Source: Shewanella sp. OPT22
GTDB lineage: Bacteria; Pseudomonadota; Gammaproteobacteria; Enterobacterales; Shewanellaceae
Direction of reading: 5' to 3'
Length of the DNA stretch: 64,000 nt
Assembly: GCF_004168585.1 (NCBI RefSeq)
Contig: NZ_PGVH01000029.1
Location: 201,095-265,094 of the forward strand
The first letter of the stretch is position 1, and the number at the start of each line of letters is the position of its first letter. This document shows, one piece after another, positions 1 through 9,102 of this stretch. The position numbers and the translations under genes are program-made. Under the pieces are notes generated by a model, which saw only the letters and a program-made list of their open reading frames with translations, was not told where the DNA came from and searched no databases.

Positions 1-972
1 CACATGATGACACAGGTTACTGAACAGTCTGACTTAACACTTCAATTGAGTGTCAATCGTGACGATGAGATTGGTGCTGTCTCGAACACTTTTAATCAAA
101 TGGTTTCCCGAATCAATGATACGCTCTGTACCGTCGTCACTAATGCCAGAGAAGTTAATGAAAGTGCTAAGAGTATTGCCTCAATGGCAGAAACGACGAA
201 ACATGAAGTTCTCGCCCAAAAATCAAATACGACTCAAGTTGCTACGGCCATGACAGAAATGGCAGCATCGGCAGAGCAAGTTAAAGCCAATGCAGAGACA
301 ACCTTTTCACACTCGCAAACAACCAGTTCAGCCGCCTCAGACGGAGAAAATAGAGCTCAGATTGCCGTGAATGCCATTGAAACACTCAGCCAAGAAGTTC
401 AACAAGGTGCTGCAAAAATACAACAACTCAATCACCGCAGTGATGAAGTTGCAGCTGTACTTTCGGTAATTTCGGGGATTGCAGAACAAACCAATTTACT
501 GGCATTAAATGCAGCCATTGAAGCAGCACGAGCTGGAGAACAAGGTCGAGGTTTTGCAGTCGTCGCGGATGAAGTCAGAACGTTAGCATCTCGCACTCAA
601 GAATCTACACAAGATATCCGTAAAACCATTGAGGGACTGAGGGAAGAAGCCGCTGACTGTGTGCAAATCATGGATAAAGCTTCCGGCTTTGCTCAGCAAC
701 AAGTGTCTGCTATTCAAACTGTAGCTGAAGAGCTAAAAAACATTAATGACTCAATTGATGAAATTTGTGAGCTGAATGCGCAAATGGAAACAGCGGCCAG
801 TGAGCAAAGCCATGTATCTGAATCCATCAACGCTAATGTCATCGATATTAGCCAATCTGCTGAAACGACATCTATTGATGCTGAAAGCACCGCTGAAATT
901 GCAAATAAACTGCTAGGAATGGCAGATAAGCTTGAGCAGAGTGCGATGCAGTTTAGGCTAATTGAAAAGTAA
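1..972 (+). CDS. methyl-accepting chemotaxis protein, 3' part (5' end outside window)
   Basis: Chemoreceptor that would signal to CheA/CheW. The reading frame is open from base 1, so the periplasmic sensor, membrane helices and part of the HAMP domain lie upstream of the window. What remains is the end of HAMP ([14 protein letters not shown]) followed by a long helical coiled-coil signalling domain. The hallmark hairpin tip, [19 protein letters not shown], sits around nt 484-540 and continues into [16 protein letters not shown]. The Met-Met near base 4 is an internal position, not a start. The gene converges on the minus-strand gene at 1166-1777. The ligand cannot be inferred because the sensor is missing. 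Family is certain; the extent is partial. Confidence 0.95.
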   Translation, partial: HMMTQVTEQSDLTLQLSVNRDDEIGAVSNTFNQMVSRINDTLCTVVTNAREVNESAKSIASMAETTKHEVLAQKSNTTQVATAMTEMAASAEQVKANAETTFSHSQTTSSAASDGENRAQIAVNAIETLSQEVQQGAAKIQQLNHRSDEVAAVLSVISGIAEQTNLLALNAAIEAARAGEQGRGFAVVADEVRTLASRTQESTQDIRKTIEGLREEAADCVQIMDKASGFAQQQVSAIQTVAEELKNINDSIDEICELNAQMETAASEQSHVSESINANVIDISQSAETTSIDAESTAEIANKLLGMADKLEQSAMQFRLIEK

Positions 973-1165
973 CAAAAAAGTTTCATCCATTTTTAGAAAG
1001 GTGAGTTTATACCTATGATGGTTGAAGATGCATGTTTCAGAACTTTCTCTACGCAAATTTTTTGAGGCGCATTGGCGAAGGAATATCGGGATTCATTCTA
1101 GAGGGCGTTCTCAATTAGCCAATGTAATAAAGAATAGTTGCGCTGAGATGTCCACGTAGTACAAG
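973..1165. other. intergenic region, no gene recognised
   Basis: About 190 bases between the convergent chemoreceptor gene and the orphan gene at 1166-1777. No convincing ORF or T-tailed hairpin is visible. A short pair of inverted 7-mers (CATTGGC near 1070 and GCCAATG near 1117) is present but may be chance. It marks the left edge of the place where the flagellar gene order is broken. Confidence 0.4.
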
Positions 1166-1777
1166 TTAATTCTCGAAATTATGACTTTTGCTATAGCTAA
1201 AGCTAGAAACCTTTAAATGGGGATTTTCACAACCGCTTGAGCCTTCAACCCAACTAGATAATTGGTTTATAACACGAGCGTCTTGATTAACATCACTCCC
1301 CTTAGCAATTCGAACTGTATCACCAATTAATTCCACAAAATAAATTAACACCCCTCCGTCTATCCCCTTTTGTTTATTAGTAAAACTGACCAGGAGGGGC
1401 CCCGAGGTTTGATTTGAGTCTTTCAGTGATTTTGCCACCCTATACTTGTCAGTAGACGAGAGCTCATAAGACTCAACCATAGGACAAAAATCTAAACCTA
1501 TTGAAGTTAGGTAATCATGGCGAAATTTTTCACACTCTATATTAAACTTATTATAAAGTTCTAGAAATCTTTCCTCATTTGGGGCATCTACAGGAACATA
1601 GGAATCCTCGTCACTCTCTAGCCATGAATCAAGACTCAAAAAAGATGAACTCGTAGAAGTGTTATCTCCTATCACCAGATACGTCTCTTCAAATTCAACT
1701 GAATCAGGTGCATTTGACCCACTTTGCTGAAGTTCGTCTAATGGAATGAATTGGGCTTCGACTTTTCCTACAGACAT
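1166..1777 (-). CDS. orphan hypothetical protein, 203 aa
   Basis: I do not recognise this protein. It is acidic, has no signal peptide or membrane segment, and has a Ser/Thr-rich low-complexity stretch near residues 40-50 (NTSTSSSFLSLDSW). The C-terminal half has a plausible beta-rich core (GPLLVSFTNKQKG, GGVLIYFVELIGDTVRIAKG). It lies immediately downstream of flhB on the same strand, separated by about 200 bases that contain short palindromes. In Shewanella and Vibrio that place is normally occupied by flhA. The disordered N-terminus and absence of obvious homology recall the other accessory proteins in this window (15040, 18248, 47917), so it may belong to the same class of lineage-specific, possibly secreted proteins. 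That is inference only. Confidence 0.6.
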   Translation of the reverse strand: MSVGKVEAQFIPLDELQQSGSNAPDSVEFEETYLVIGDNTSTSSSFLSLDSWLESDEDSYVPVDAPNEERFLELYNKFNIECEKFRHDYLTSIGLDFCPMVESYELSSTDKYRVAKSLKDSNQTSGPLLVSFTNKQKGIDGGVLIYFVELIGDTVRIAKGSDVNQDARVINQLSSWVEGSSGCENPHLKVSSFSYSKSHNFEN

Positions 1778-1983
1778 AAATTATTTCCTATTCGATAACC
1801 TCAAGATACCAGCTTTCACTGACATGACGATTTAGTCCTCATATCGCTTAATAAGTAAACTTATTGAGCATACATAGGTATAATCATAAAACCTTATGAG
1901 CTGTAACGTAAGGCAGGTGAACAAAAGTTAACTTTTACTTAATCTCATAAAACGTAAAGAAATGAATAGATGGTTTTAAAACA

Positions 1984-3114
1984 TCAATGTTTCAGCTCAT
2001 CAGGTATTGGTTGCTCTGCAGGGACAGGCGTTGGTTTACGACCTTGACCTTTTTGATATTGACGTAACTGAAATACATAAGCCAATACCTGAGCAATTGC
2101 AGTGAATAGACCATCAGGGATTTGTTGATCAACTTTAGTTGTATAATAGATAGCCCGAGCTAATGGAGGAGCAGATACAATTGCGATCTCGTGCTCACGG
2201 GCGATTTCTCGGATCTTAAATGCAACTTGCTCAACGCCTTTCGCAACAACGTAAGGTGCAGCTGATTTAGAGGCGTCGTACTTCACTGCGACCGCATAAT
2301 GCTCAGGGTTCACTACGATAACATCGGCATTGGGCACTTCCGCCATCATTTGACGTTGAGCAATTTCACGTTGTAGCTGACGAATACGACCTTTAACTTC
2401 TGGTTTACCTTCAGTGTCTTTATATTCATCTTTGACTTCTTGCTTCGTCATCTTAAGCTGCTTGTTGTGATTCCAAATTTGATAAGGAACATCAATGGCG
2501 ACAATCAAAAGCGTTGCACTACAAAGTAGGATGAACATCCAAACTAAAAGATCTAATCCTTCATAAACATTATTAGGTAAGTGCGAAGTTGACAGACCTA
2601 AGATGTCATTAAAGTAAAATTTAAGCAGTAAGAAAGCTGAAATAGCAACAACCGAAAACTTAGCAATGCCTTTAGTAAGCTCAACCACAGCTTGAACACC
2701 AAACATCCGTTTGAAACCTTTTAACGGATTCATTTTATTGCCTTTTGGCATAATGGCTTTAGACGAAAACGACATGCCACCAATAACGATATTACCGAGA
2801 AAAGCAACAATAGCCACGAGTATAACAATCCCTAAAACAGGCAGTGCAAGCTCTTTTCCAACAATACCGAACACCTTAAGCATCGAGCTAGTATCGTAAA
2901 TCTCTGCTCTTTCTATTGTGAAAATTTCCGTCATTAAACGCACTAAGCTTTGCGCTAAACTTGGGCCTAGCATGGCAAGAGCTATCGCTGCTGAAAGCAA
3001 AACAGCTGATGTACCTAACTCTTTCGACCGTGCAACCTGTCCTTTATCCCGCGCCTGTTGCAAGCGCCTACTGGTGGGGGCTTCACTCCGTTCTTGTCCG
3101 TCACTCTCAGCCAT
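1984..3114 (-). CDS. flhB: flagellar type III export switch protein FlhB
   Basis: Inner-membrane component of the flagellar export gate that switches substrate specificity from rod/hook to filament proteins. At 376 aa it has the usual length. The N-terminal motif (GQERSEAPTSRRLQQARDKG), four transmembrane helices (about residues 35-60, 85-115, 145-170, 185-210) and the cytoplasmic domain are all present. The self-cleavage site, normally NPTH, reads N269-P270-E271-H272, so the Asn-Pro pair and His are kept but Thr is replaced by Glu. It is the last gene of the fliE-to-flhB run, 22 bases after fliR. flhA does not follow within the window, which is unusual for this gene order. Confidence 0.97.
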   Translation of the reverse strand: MAESDGQERSEAPTSRRLQQARDKGQVARSKELGTSAVLLSAAIALAMLGPSLAQSLVRLMTEIFTIERAEIYDTSSMLKVFGIVGKELALPVLGIVILVAIVAFLGNIVIGGMSFSSKAIMPKGNKMNPLKGFKRMFGVQAVVELTKGIAKFSVVAISAFLLLKFYFNDILGLSTSHLPNNVYEGLDLLVWMFILLCSATLLIVAIDVPYQIWNHNKQLKMTKQEVKDEYKDTEGKPEVKGRIRQLQREIAQRQMMAEVPNADVIVVNPEHYAVAVKYDASKSAAPYVVAKGVEQVAFKIREIAREHEIAIVSAPPLARAIYYTTKVDQQIPDGLFTAIAQVLAYVFQLRQYQKGQGRKPTPVPAEQPIPDELKH

Positions 3115-3136
3115 TTAGGTGCTCCCCTTTCGCTGA

Positions 3137-3949
3137 TTATCTTGTTACTGGCACAAGATTGGGATTAACAGTACATTGAAGCTCAAGCATATTGCACATT
3201 AACACCTGTGCTGCTTTCCAAACTTCATCAAAGTGGGCCATGATTGGAGAAAGTGTTAACCAAAGGATTAACAGGCCACTCAACATGGTGATCGGGAAAC
3301 CAATTGAGAAAATGTTTAATTGTGGTGCGGCTCGCGTCATTACACCGAATGAAAGGTTAATGAGCAATAAAGCTAAAATGGCTGAAATAGACATCGTTAA
3401 TGCGGCACCAAACATATAGGCGCCCCAGTCTGCGGCTGCCCGATAACTGGCAATGTTAATTCCAGTTTCAGATACAGGTAACGTATCAAAACTGGCAATC
3501 AGCATTTTAATCATCATTAAATGGCCATCGACAGATAAGAAAATAAAGGTCGATAGAATTAGAAAGAAGTTACCTACAGCAGGTACTTGTTGCCCAGAAC
3601 CAGGATCAACCATCGATGCAAAACCAAGCGAGGTTTGCATACCGATAATTTGCCCCGTTAACACAAAGGTTTGTAGCAGCATCTGGCTAACAAATCCCAT
3701 TGCGGTTCCAATCATCACTTGCTGGGCTGTTATAAAAAAAGACTGAAGAGAAAAGAGTTCTACCTCAGGCATTTTAGGCAGCATCGGCGCCACGGCGACG
3801 GTTATCGTTACAGCAGCCATCAATCGAATGCGCGCAGGTGTGGTTCCTGCACCAAAAATTGCCATCACCATTAACATGCTGGCAATACGAAATAGCGGCC
3901 AGAGATAACCTGCGATTCCTTGCTCAATGGTACTCATCAGCAGGTGCAT
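3137..3949 (-). CDS. fliR: flagellar export apparatus protein FliR
   Basis: Polytopic inner-membrane protein of the flagellar type III export gate, assembled with FliP and FliQ. The 270-aa product has about six hydrophobic segments and the family-typical stretch around FVSQMLLQTFVLTGQIIGMQ followed by LGFASMVDPGSGQQVPA, which is strongly conserved in FliR. It starts 4 bases after the fliQ stop and is followed by flhB, so the three are probably translationally coupled. An internal ATG 12 bases downstream (MSTIEQ) is an alternative start. Identity is secure from motif and position. Confidence 0.96.
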   Translation of the reverse strand: MHLLMSTIEQGIAGYLWPLFRIASMLMVMAIFGAGTTPARIRLMAAVTITVAVAPMLPKMPEVELFSLQSFFITAQQVMIGTAMGFVSQMLLQTFVLTGQIIGMQTSLGFASMVDPGSGQQVPAVGNFFLILSTFIFLSVDGHLMMIKMLIASFDTLPVSETGINIASYRAAADWGAYMFGAALTMSISAILALLLINLSFGVMTRAAPQLNIFSIGFPITMLSGLLILWLTLSPIMAHFDEVWKAAQVLMCNMLELQCTVNPNLVPVTR

Positions 3950-3953
3950 GAAG

Positions 3954-4223
3954 CTAGCCTATAACCTGTGGAATGCGATTCACCATTTCGAAAAAGAATT
4001 CCATCATGGTCTGAATTAACCAATGGCCTAATATCATTAACGCAAATAATGTCATTAACAGACGCGGTAAGAAACTCAACGTTTGTTCGTTAATCGAGGT
4101 TGCGGCTTGGAACACTGCGACCACCAAACCCACAGCTAGACCTGGAAGAATGATCACTGAAACCAACAACACAATAACCGATAAAGCTTCACGAAAAATG
4201 TCGACGAGTGCTTCTGGGCTCAT
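3954..4223 (-). CDS. fliQ: flagellar export apparatus protein FliQ
   Basis: Small two-helix membrane protein of the flagellar export gate. I place the start at the ATG of MSPEALVDIFREAL (4223), which gives the family-standard 89 aa and has a GGGAG ribosome-binding site just upstream. The open frame extends nine codons further, but those residues do not resemble FliQ. Two hydrophobic helices span roughly residues 15-40 and 50-75, with the conserved EQTLSFLPR-like segment between them. It lies 13 bases after fliP and 4 bases before fliR. Confidence 0.95.
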   Translation of the reverse strand: MSPEALVDIFREALSVIVLLVSVIILPGLAVGLVVAVFQAATSINEQTLSFLPRLLMTLFALMILGHWLIQTMMEFFFEMVNRIPQVIG

Positions 4224-4236
4224 ACTTCGACTCCCG

Positions 4237-4983
4237 TCAGGATAATCCAAAGCTGTTGGCTAGAGTTCCCATGACAAGCCCCCAACCATCAACTAATACA
4301 AATAACATGATCTTAAAAGGCAGTGATACGATCATCGGCGAGAGCATCATCATACCCATTGCCATCAAAATACTCGCAACCACTAAATCTAAAACCAGAA
4401 ATGGCACAAATAACATAAAACCAATTTGGAACGCTGTTTTCAACTCGCTAGTGATAAACGCTGGAATCAGCACCTGCATTGGCGCTTCTTCTGGAGACTT
4501 AATATCTTTATACCCAGAGATTTCAACAAACGTCTGTAAATCCGTAGTTCGAGTCTGTGACAGCATAAACTCCATTAACGGTTTTTTACCCACATCATAA
4601 GCCTGCTCGATGGTCATTTGCTCATCCATATAAGGCTTAACTGCTTGATCATAGATTTTGTTGAAAACAGGTGACATGATGAAAAACGTCAAAAACATAC
4701 TGATACCAATCAGCACCTGATTTGATGGCGTTTGCTGCAAACCGATGGCTTGTCGCAAAATAGATAAGACGACGATAACACGGGTAAATGACGTCAGCAT
4801 AATGACCATTGCAGGCAAAAAGCTCAGTGCTGTCATCAACATCACAATTTGCATCGTCACTGAGTACTGAGTCGAGCCATCAGCACCAGTCGATACAGTT
4901 ACAGCAGGTAAAATGCCTTGTTCTGCAAAAGCAACGGGCGAAATCAGCAATAAAGAATAAATAAAAAGCTTAAACAGGCGCAT
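4237..4983 (-). CDS. fliP: flagellar export apparatus protein FliP
   Basis: Core of the export gate, forming the FliP5FliQ4FliR1 channel. The 248-aa precursor begins with a cleavable signal peptide ([15 protein letters not shown]), as is usual for FliP. Family hallmarks are the segment ending in [20 protein letters not shown], then [16 protein letters not shown], and the C-terminal membrane helices with [17 protein letters not shown]. It overlaps the end of fliO by 14 bases, which indicates translational coupling. The identification is secure. Confidence 0.97.
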   Translation of the reverse strand: MRLFKLFIYSLLLISPVAFAEQGILPAVTVSTGADGSTQYSVTMQIVMLMTALSFLPAMVIMLTSFTRVIVVLSILRQAIGLQQTPSNQVLIGISMFLTFFIMSPVFNKIYDQAVKPYMDEQMTIEQAYDVGKKPLMEFMLSQTRTTDLQTFVEISGYKDIKSPEEAPMQVLIPAFITSELKTAFQIGFMLFVPFLVLDLVVASILMAMGMMMLSPMIVSLPFKIMLFVLVDGWGLVMGTLANSFGLS

Positions 4984-5386
4984 CTTTACTTCCCATTTTA
5001 CTGTTCGCTTTTGCTTGTCTCAATTTACTGGCAAAAGATTCTGCTTTTACCTCAATAGGATCTTCAATTTTTTCAATAAGGTTAACTTGCTGAGGCGTCA
5101 CACCAAGCAGGTATTGTTTACCATTAACTTCCATTAAGACGACTTTTTCCTTTTGCCCTAACGGAGCAACGGCAACGGTTTTTAAAACGTTATTTGTGGA
5201 TGGAGCCAGATTAAAACGTCTAACGACATAGGCGAGCACAAAAATAAGAGCAAGAACGACGACAAGCCCTCCAATCATGCTAGTAAAACTTCCTAAAGCA
5301 CTTGGAGCAGCATCTGTAACGGCTGGTACACTTTTATCTGTGAGAGTTGTAGCGGTTGCAGCTAGAGCAGTAATGAGAAAACTCAC
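4970..5386 (-). CDS. fliO: flagellar biosynthesis protein FliO
   Basis: Assembly factor for the FliP ring. The 138-aa protein has an N-terminal hydrophobic region, a single strong transmembrane segment (about residues 35-52, [17 protein letters not shown] followed by RR), and a small cytoplasmic domain with the FliO signature of [19 protein letters not shown] and [13 protein letters not shown]. It overlaps fliP. Unlike its neighbours it is separated from fliN by about 190 bases, which contain a REP-like palindromic element (5472-5556). That insertion has widened a junction normally only a few bases long. Confidence 0.95.
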   Translation of the reverse strand: MSFLITALAATATTLTDKSVPAVTDAAPSALGSFTSMIGGLVVVLALIFVLAYVVRRFNLAPSTNNVLKTVAVAPLGQKEKVVLMEVNGKQYLLGVTPQQVNLIEKIEDPIEVKAESFASKLRQAKANSKMGSKDAPV

Positions 5387-5471
5387 TTTGTTCTCCCTTA
5401 TTAATTGTTAATTTCTTCCTTGCTCTACTTTAGCAGAAATTAGGTCGATTGGCCGAGAAAAGATTGATGAT

Positions 5472-5556
5472 TTGTCGTACCCGCAGCTGCAGCTATCCAG
5501 TCATGTCTCAGCAAAAGAACTAAGATGCTGGACTCCTGCCTTAACAGGAGTGACAA
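5472..5556. repeat. REP-like imperfect palindrome between fliN and fliO
   Basis: The outer arms match as TTGTC at the left and GACAA at the right. Inside, a hairpin ACTCCTG/CAGGAGT lies at about 5531-5551, and CCAG/CTGG pairs at 5497-5500 and 5528-5531. Read on the minus strand the right half resembles the widespread REP type of the form GTCAYTCC...GGARTCCAGCATCTT. It sits inside an otherwise tightly packed flagellar operon, so it is transcribed and could form a strong mRNA hairpin between fliN and fliO. The family assignment is by resemblance. Confidence 0.6.
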
Positions 5557-5575
5557 CAAAGCAAGATGAGCTTTA

Positions 5576-5947
5576 TTATTTCAGTTTTTTGATTCGTTCT
5601 GTTTGGCTAATGACATCAGTGAGTCGGATACCAAACTTATCATTTACTACAACGACTTCGCCATGAGCAATCAAGGTACCATTGACCATTACGTCAAGCG
5701 GTTCACCCGCTATTCGATCAAGTTCAACAACCGAACCTTGGTTTAATTGTAATAAGTTTCTGATGCTGATGTGACTACGTCCAACTTCCATTGAGATGGT
5801 GACAGGAATATCCAGAATGGCATCTAGGTTTTCCTTATCAGCCCCAACGCTACCTGATTCATCACTCAGCTCTGTTAATTCAGCAGCACTGACTTCTTCA
5901 ATGGTTTGTTCGGCCATGGCACTTGCCCAATCATCTTCTGTACTCAT
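5576..5947 (-). CDS. fliN: flagellar motor switch protein FliN
   Basis: C-ring component that binds CheY-P with FliM and docks the FliH-FliI ATPase. The 123-aa protein has an acidic N-terminal tail and a C-terminal SpoA (surface presentation of antigens) domain. Characteristic residues include VTISMEVGRSHISIRNLLQL, GSVVELDRIAGEPLDVMVNG and ARGE-like AHGEVVVVNDKFGIRL. It overlaps the 3' end of fliM by 4 bases (ATGA-type coupling). Length and motifs are typical. Confidence 0.97.
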   Translation of the reverse strand: MSTEDDWASAMAEQTIEEVSAAELTELSDESGSVGADKENLDAILDIPVTISMEVGRSHISIRNLLQLNQGSVVELDRIAGEPLDVMVNGTLIAHGEVVVVNDKFGIRLTDVISQTERIKKLK

Positions 5948-6984
5948 ACTTCATCCTTTACTTCAGCAACTTCATTCGATTTTCGTCTCAAAGTTACTAA
6001 CTGCAACTCAGACTTCACGGTTTCTGGCCGTGGAATTTTTTCACTTACTTTAAGTGCGAGGTTCTCTCTCGACTTTCCAAGCTTACAGCGGAACGTCGGC
6101 AAATCTTCAACTTTCATCAATACGTGTTCAGGTAGTTCAACAGGGATAACATCACCCTCTTGCAACTTCATCACTTCACGCAAAGTAATCTCTTCTTCAG
6201 CAATCGTTGCATTAAAGCCTACGTCAACATCCATGATTTCATCACGGAGTGCTTGAGACCATCGCATATCGGTATCTTGCTTATCACTTTGTACACCCGC
6301 ATCTAAGAGTTCACGAATTGGCTCTATCATTGAATATGGCATTGCGATATGGAAGTCACCGCCGCCGCCATCTACTTCAATATGGAATGAGCTAATTACA
6401 ACGACTTCTGTTGGGCTTACAATATTTGCCATCGCCGGGTTAACTTCAGAGTCAAGATAATCAAACTCGACATCCATTACTGGCGCCCATGCTTCAGTGT
6501 AATCTTCAAAAATAATTTTAAGTAACAACTGGATAATTCGACGCTCAGTTGGCGTAAATTCACGACCTTCAATCTTGGCATGAAAGCGACCATCACCCCC
6601 AAAGAAGTTATCCACCAGAATGAAAACCAATCGGGCTTCCATCGTGATTAGGGCTGTACCTTTTAATGGGCTGAGACGCACCATATTCAAGCTGGTCGGT
6701 ACAAATAAACTGTGAATGTACTCACCAAACTTGAGCATTTGTACGCCATTAATTGATACTTCAGCTGTGCGACGCATCATATTAAACATGCTTATACGCA
6801 AATGACGTGCAAATCGTTCGTTAACGATTTCCAGCGTCGGCATACGACCACGGACAATTCGATCTTGAGAAGAAAAGTCATAAGACTGCGCAGATTCATC
6901 ACCGAAACCTGTATCATCTTCTTCTACGTCATCAACCCCGTGGAGCAACGCATCAATTTCGTCTTGGCTTAATAAATCACTCAC
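5944..6984 (-). CDS. fliM: flagellar motor switch protein FliM
   Basis: C-ring protein that binds phosphorylated CheY and sets rotation direction. The 346-aa product opens with the CheY-binding peptide MSDLLSQDEIDALLHGV. A middle domain follows with LEIVNERFARHLRISMFNM and the conserved GG of DNFFGGDGR, then a C-terminal SpoA domain (LREVMKLQEGDVIPVELPEH). It starts 36 bases after fliL and overlaps fliN. All expected landmarks are present. Confidence 0.98.
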   Translation of the reverse strand: MSDLLSQDEIDALLHGVDDVEEDDTGFGDESAQSYDFSSQDRIVRGRMPTLEIVNERFARHLRISMFNMMRRTAEVSINGVQMLKFGEYIHSLFVPTSLNMVRLSPLKGTALITMEARLVFILVDNFFGGDGRFHAKIEGREFTPTERRIIQLLLKIIFEDYTEAWAPVMDVEFDYLDSEVNPAMANIVSPTEVVVISSFHIEVDGGGGDFHIAMPYSMIEPIRELLDAGVQSDKQDTDMRWSQALRDEIMDVDVGFNATIAEEEITLREVMKLQEGDVIPVELPEHVLMKVEDLPTFRCKLGKSRENLALKVSEKIPRPETVKSELQLVTLRRKSNEVAEVKDEV

Positions 6985-7020
6985 AATAACTGCCTTATTT
7001 CTGTGATATTTGCAGAACGA

Positions 7021-7554
7021 TTACTGCATTACAAATCCAACGAACAACACTTTCTCTACGCCTTTGCGGCCAATAATTGGCGTCAAAACATTTTGCACAT
7101 TCACTAAAGCCTGTTGGCGTAATTCATCTTTACCCGCTTGGGTACTTAATTTTTGAACATTTGAACTACTAAATGTTGATAGCAGTTCTGATTCAATCAA
7201 TGGAATATGTTTCTGAACAGCGACTTCATTATCTGAGCCTCTAACCATCAATTGCACCTTAATTTGCACGAGTACTGAACGCTTGGTACCTGGCAGATTA
7301 AACAAAAATGGTCTTGGCAGAGCAACGTATTGTGCTTGTCCACTGCTCATTGCCTCACTGCTGTCCGACGTTTGTGCAGCAGGAGTATTTGCATCATTCG
7401 CCATTTCAGTATCAGCACTATCATCGCCAGAAAGCATGAAAAACGCCCCACCAGCAATTGCGAGTAGTAACACCACTGCTGCAATGATAATAACAAGCTT
7501 ATTTTTCCCTTTAGGTGCTTGCTCTTCTAGTGATAGTGTTTCTTCCTCAGCCAT
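7021..7554 (-). CDS. fliL: flagellar basal body-associated protein FliL
   Basis: Single-pass membrane protein that surrounds the stator units and supports motor torque. The 177-aa protein has a short basic cytoplasmic N-terminus ending in KGKNK, one transmembrane helix (about residues 19-43), a linker rich in Asp, Ala and Ser, and the periplasmic FliL domain with LPRPFLFNL, RSVLVQIKVQLMVRG and the C-terminal GVEKVLFVGFVMQ. It lies between fliK and fliM, as is standard. Confidence 0.96.
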   Translation of the reverse strand: MAEEETLSLEEQAPKGKNKLVIIIAAVVLLLAIAGGAFFMLSGDDSADTEMANDANTPAAQTSDSSEAMSSGQAQYVALPRPFLFNLPGTKRSVLVQIKVQLMVRGSDNEVAVQKHIPLIESELLSTFSSSNVQKLSTQAGKDELRQQALVNVQNVLTPIIGRKGVEKVLFVGFVMQ

Positions 7555-7602
7555 AATTTCTCCATTTTACTTTTAGGCGCTTTTTCCGCATAGCTTAAAG
7601 GT

Positions 7603-9015
7603 TTATGCGTAATAATCTATACCTGAAGATTGATCTGCTGCGATATTAATCAATGAAACTTCTTCTGCTTCAATTGTCGAGTCAGCATAAGCATTACGAC
7701 TAGAGCCAGCTTCACCATCATCGCTTTGATTACCACGATCATTATTTCCACCGTTGTGGTATGACACTTCGCTATCGGCTAGATTCATGCCTTGCTCTGC
7801 AAGCATATCTCTCAGTCTCGGAGTGGCTTGCTCAAGCAATTCTCTGGCTGCTGGGTTTGCGACTTGGAATTGCACTTGTGTTTGATCATTTTGTACTTGA
7901 ATCCGAACCATCATATGCCCAAGCTCTGGTGGGTCTAAGCGAATTTCAGCTTGCCCCATTCCATTATTCACCATGGCCATCACTTGCTGTTTCATCACTG
8001 GAGCAAAGCGCTGAATCATATCCTGCATCTGAACTTGTGGTTCAGCCCCATGCTTGAGTGAAACATTCAAGCGTGGTACATCCGTTTTGACATCGAGTCG
8101 TTCGTTACCAGCAAAAAGAGTATTATTTTGACCGAAATTAAGCGGTGATGACTTTGTTGTTGATTTTTCTATGCTATCAATACCGTCAGCAATATCTTGA
8201 ACACTATCAACCTGTATTTCTTCAGGCGAAGGCTGCCCGAGCTTTATTGATTGTGTCTCAATATTTTTCTGTTCTGTTAAAGTCCGCTTAGCGTCATTTT
8301 TTGCCACTAATACTTCAGGAGTAATAGCCGGTTTTTTAGCGTCTTTATCTATTTCTGATTCAACAGATTCAGTCACATCGTCGACGCCGACTGCAACAGC
8401 TATATCATCAGCTGAAGCACCTTCTGTATTTAGAGTAGCATTAGGTTTTGCTGTCGACTGAGGCGTTGGATTAATGGTATTCAGGGAAGCTTCGGTGTTA
8501 TTTACAGTAGCATTGGAAGTGTTCACTGAAGTACTCCCAACAGCAGTAGTACCGCTAACCAAAGAAACCTCTATATCAGTAATCGATTCCAATTCAGACG
8601 CAACAATAGATTCATCAACTAAAATATCTGCGTCACTAACTAAAGTGTCTGCGGCTATATTTTGTCCAGTTTGCGGCAAAAGTTCGCCACCAACTTGTAA
8701 ATTCTGTTCTGGATTTTTGTTCAGCTCAGTATTAAAACTGACAGAATGACCAATTTGCTGAAGCAATTCTTCAGGGGAAGTGGAAAACGTTTCCTCAAGA
8801 GGCGCTTCAACCAAGGCTTCTAATTGATCATAAAACTGTTTTGACACATCAACATTCGCTTCACCATCAGAGCTTTCAGACGTTTTTTCAATTGCAAGAA
8901 TACTCGCAAACAGTACATCAATGCCTTCTGGTTGTTGCTGACTTGAGTTCAACGCTGATGAATCAGCACTCATTTGAGTTGTTGAATGTATTTGTGGCAC
9001 TACGACTTCCTCCAT
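7603..9015 (-). CDS. fliK: flagellar hook-length control protein FliK
   Basis: Secreted molecular ruler that measures the hook and triggers the FlhB switch. Only the C-terminal domain is conserved: LDPPELGHMMVRIQVQND followed by QFQVANPAARELLEQATPRLRDMLAEQG. The preceding 300 residues are low-complexity, rich in Thr, Asn, Ala, Val and Glu, as expected for a ruler region. The frame is open from a TTG at 9036. I prefer the ATG at 9015, but neither has a clear ribosome-binding site. It lies between fliJ and fliL. Confidence 0.93.
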   Translation of the reverse strand: MEEVVVPQIHSTTQMSADSSALNSSQQQPEGIDVLFASILAIEKTSESSDGEANVDVSKQFYDQLEALVEAPLEETFSTSPEELLQQIGHSVSFNTELNKNPEQNLQVGGELLPQTGQNIAADTLVSDADILVDESIVASELESITDIEVSLVSGTTAVGSTSVNTSNATVNNTEASLNTINPTPQSTAKPNATLNTEGASADDIAVAVGVDDVTESVESEIDKDAKKPAITPEVLVAKNDAKRTLTEQKNIETQSIKLGQPSPEEIQVDSVQDIADGIDSIEKSTTKSSPLNFGQNNTLFAGNERLDVKTDVPRLNVSLKHGAEPQVQMQDMIQRFAPVMKQQVMAMVNNGMGQAEIRLDPPELGHMMVRIQVQNDQTQVQFQVANPAARELLEQATPRLRDMLAEQGMNLADSEVSYHNGGNNDRGNQSDDGEAGSSRNAYADSTIEAEEVSLINIAADQSSGIDYYA

Positions 9016-9102
9016 TGCAAGTGTCAATAAATCCAATTTGCACTTGTACAGAGATATATCAGCAAAGCTTATGCCAAATGTGAATTTTTATAGATAAGAT
9101 AT

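Noticed and set aside
1070-1123. Inverted CATTGGC/GCCAATG pair as ends of a remnant mobile element
   Set aside because: Seven bases are too short to support a mobile element, and no transposase remnant was recognised.
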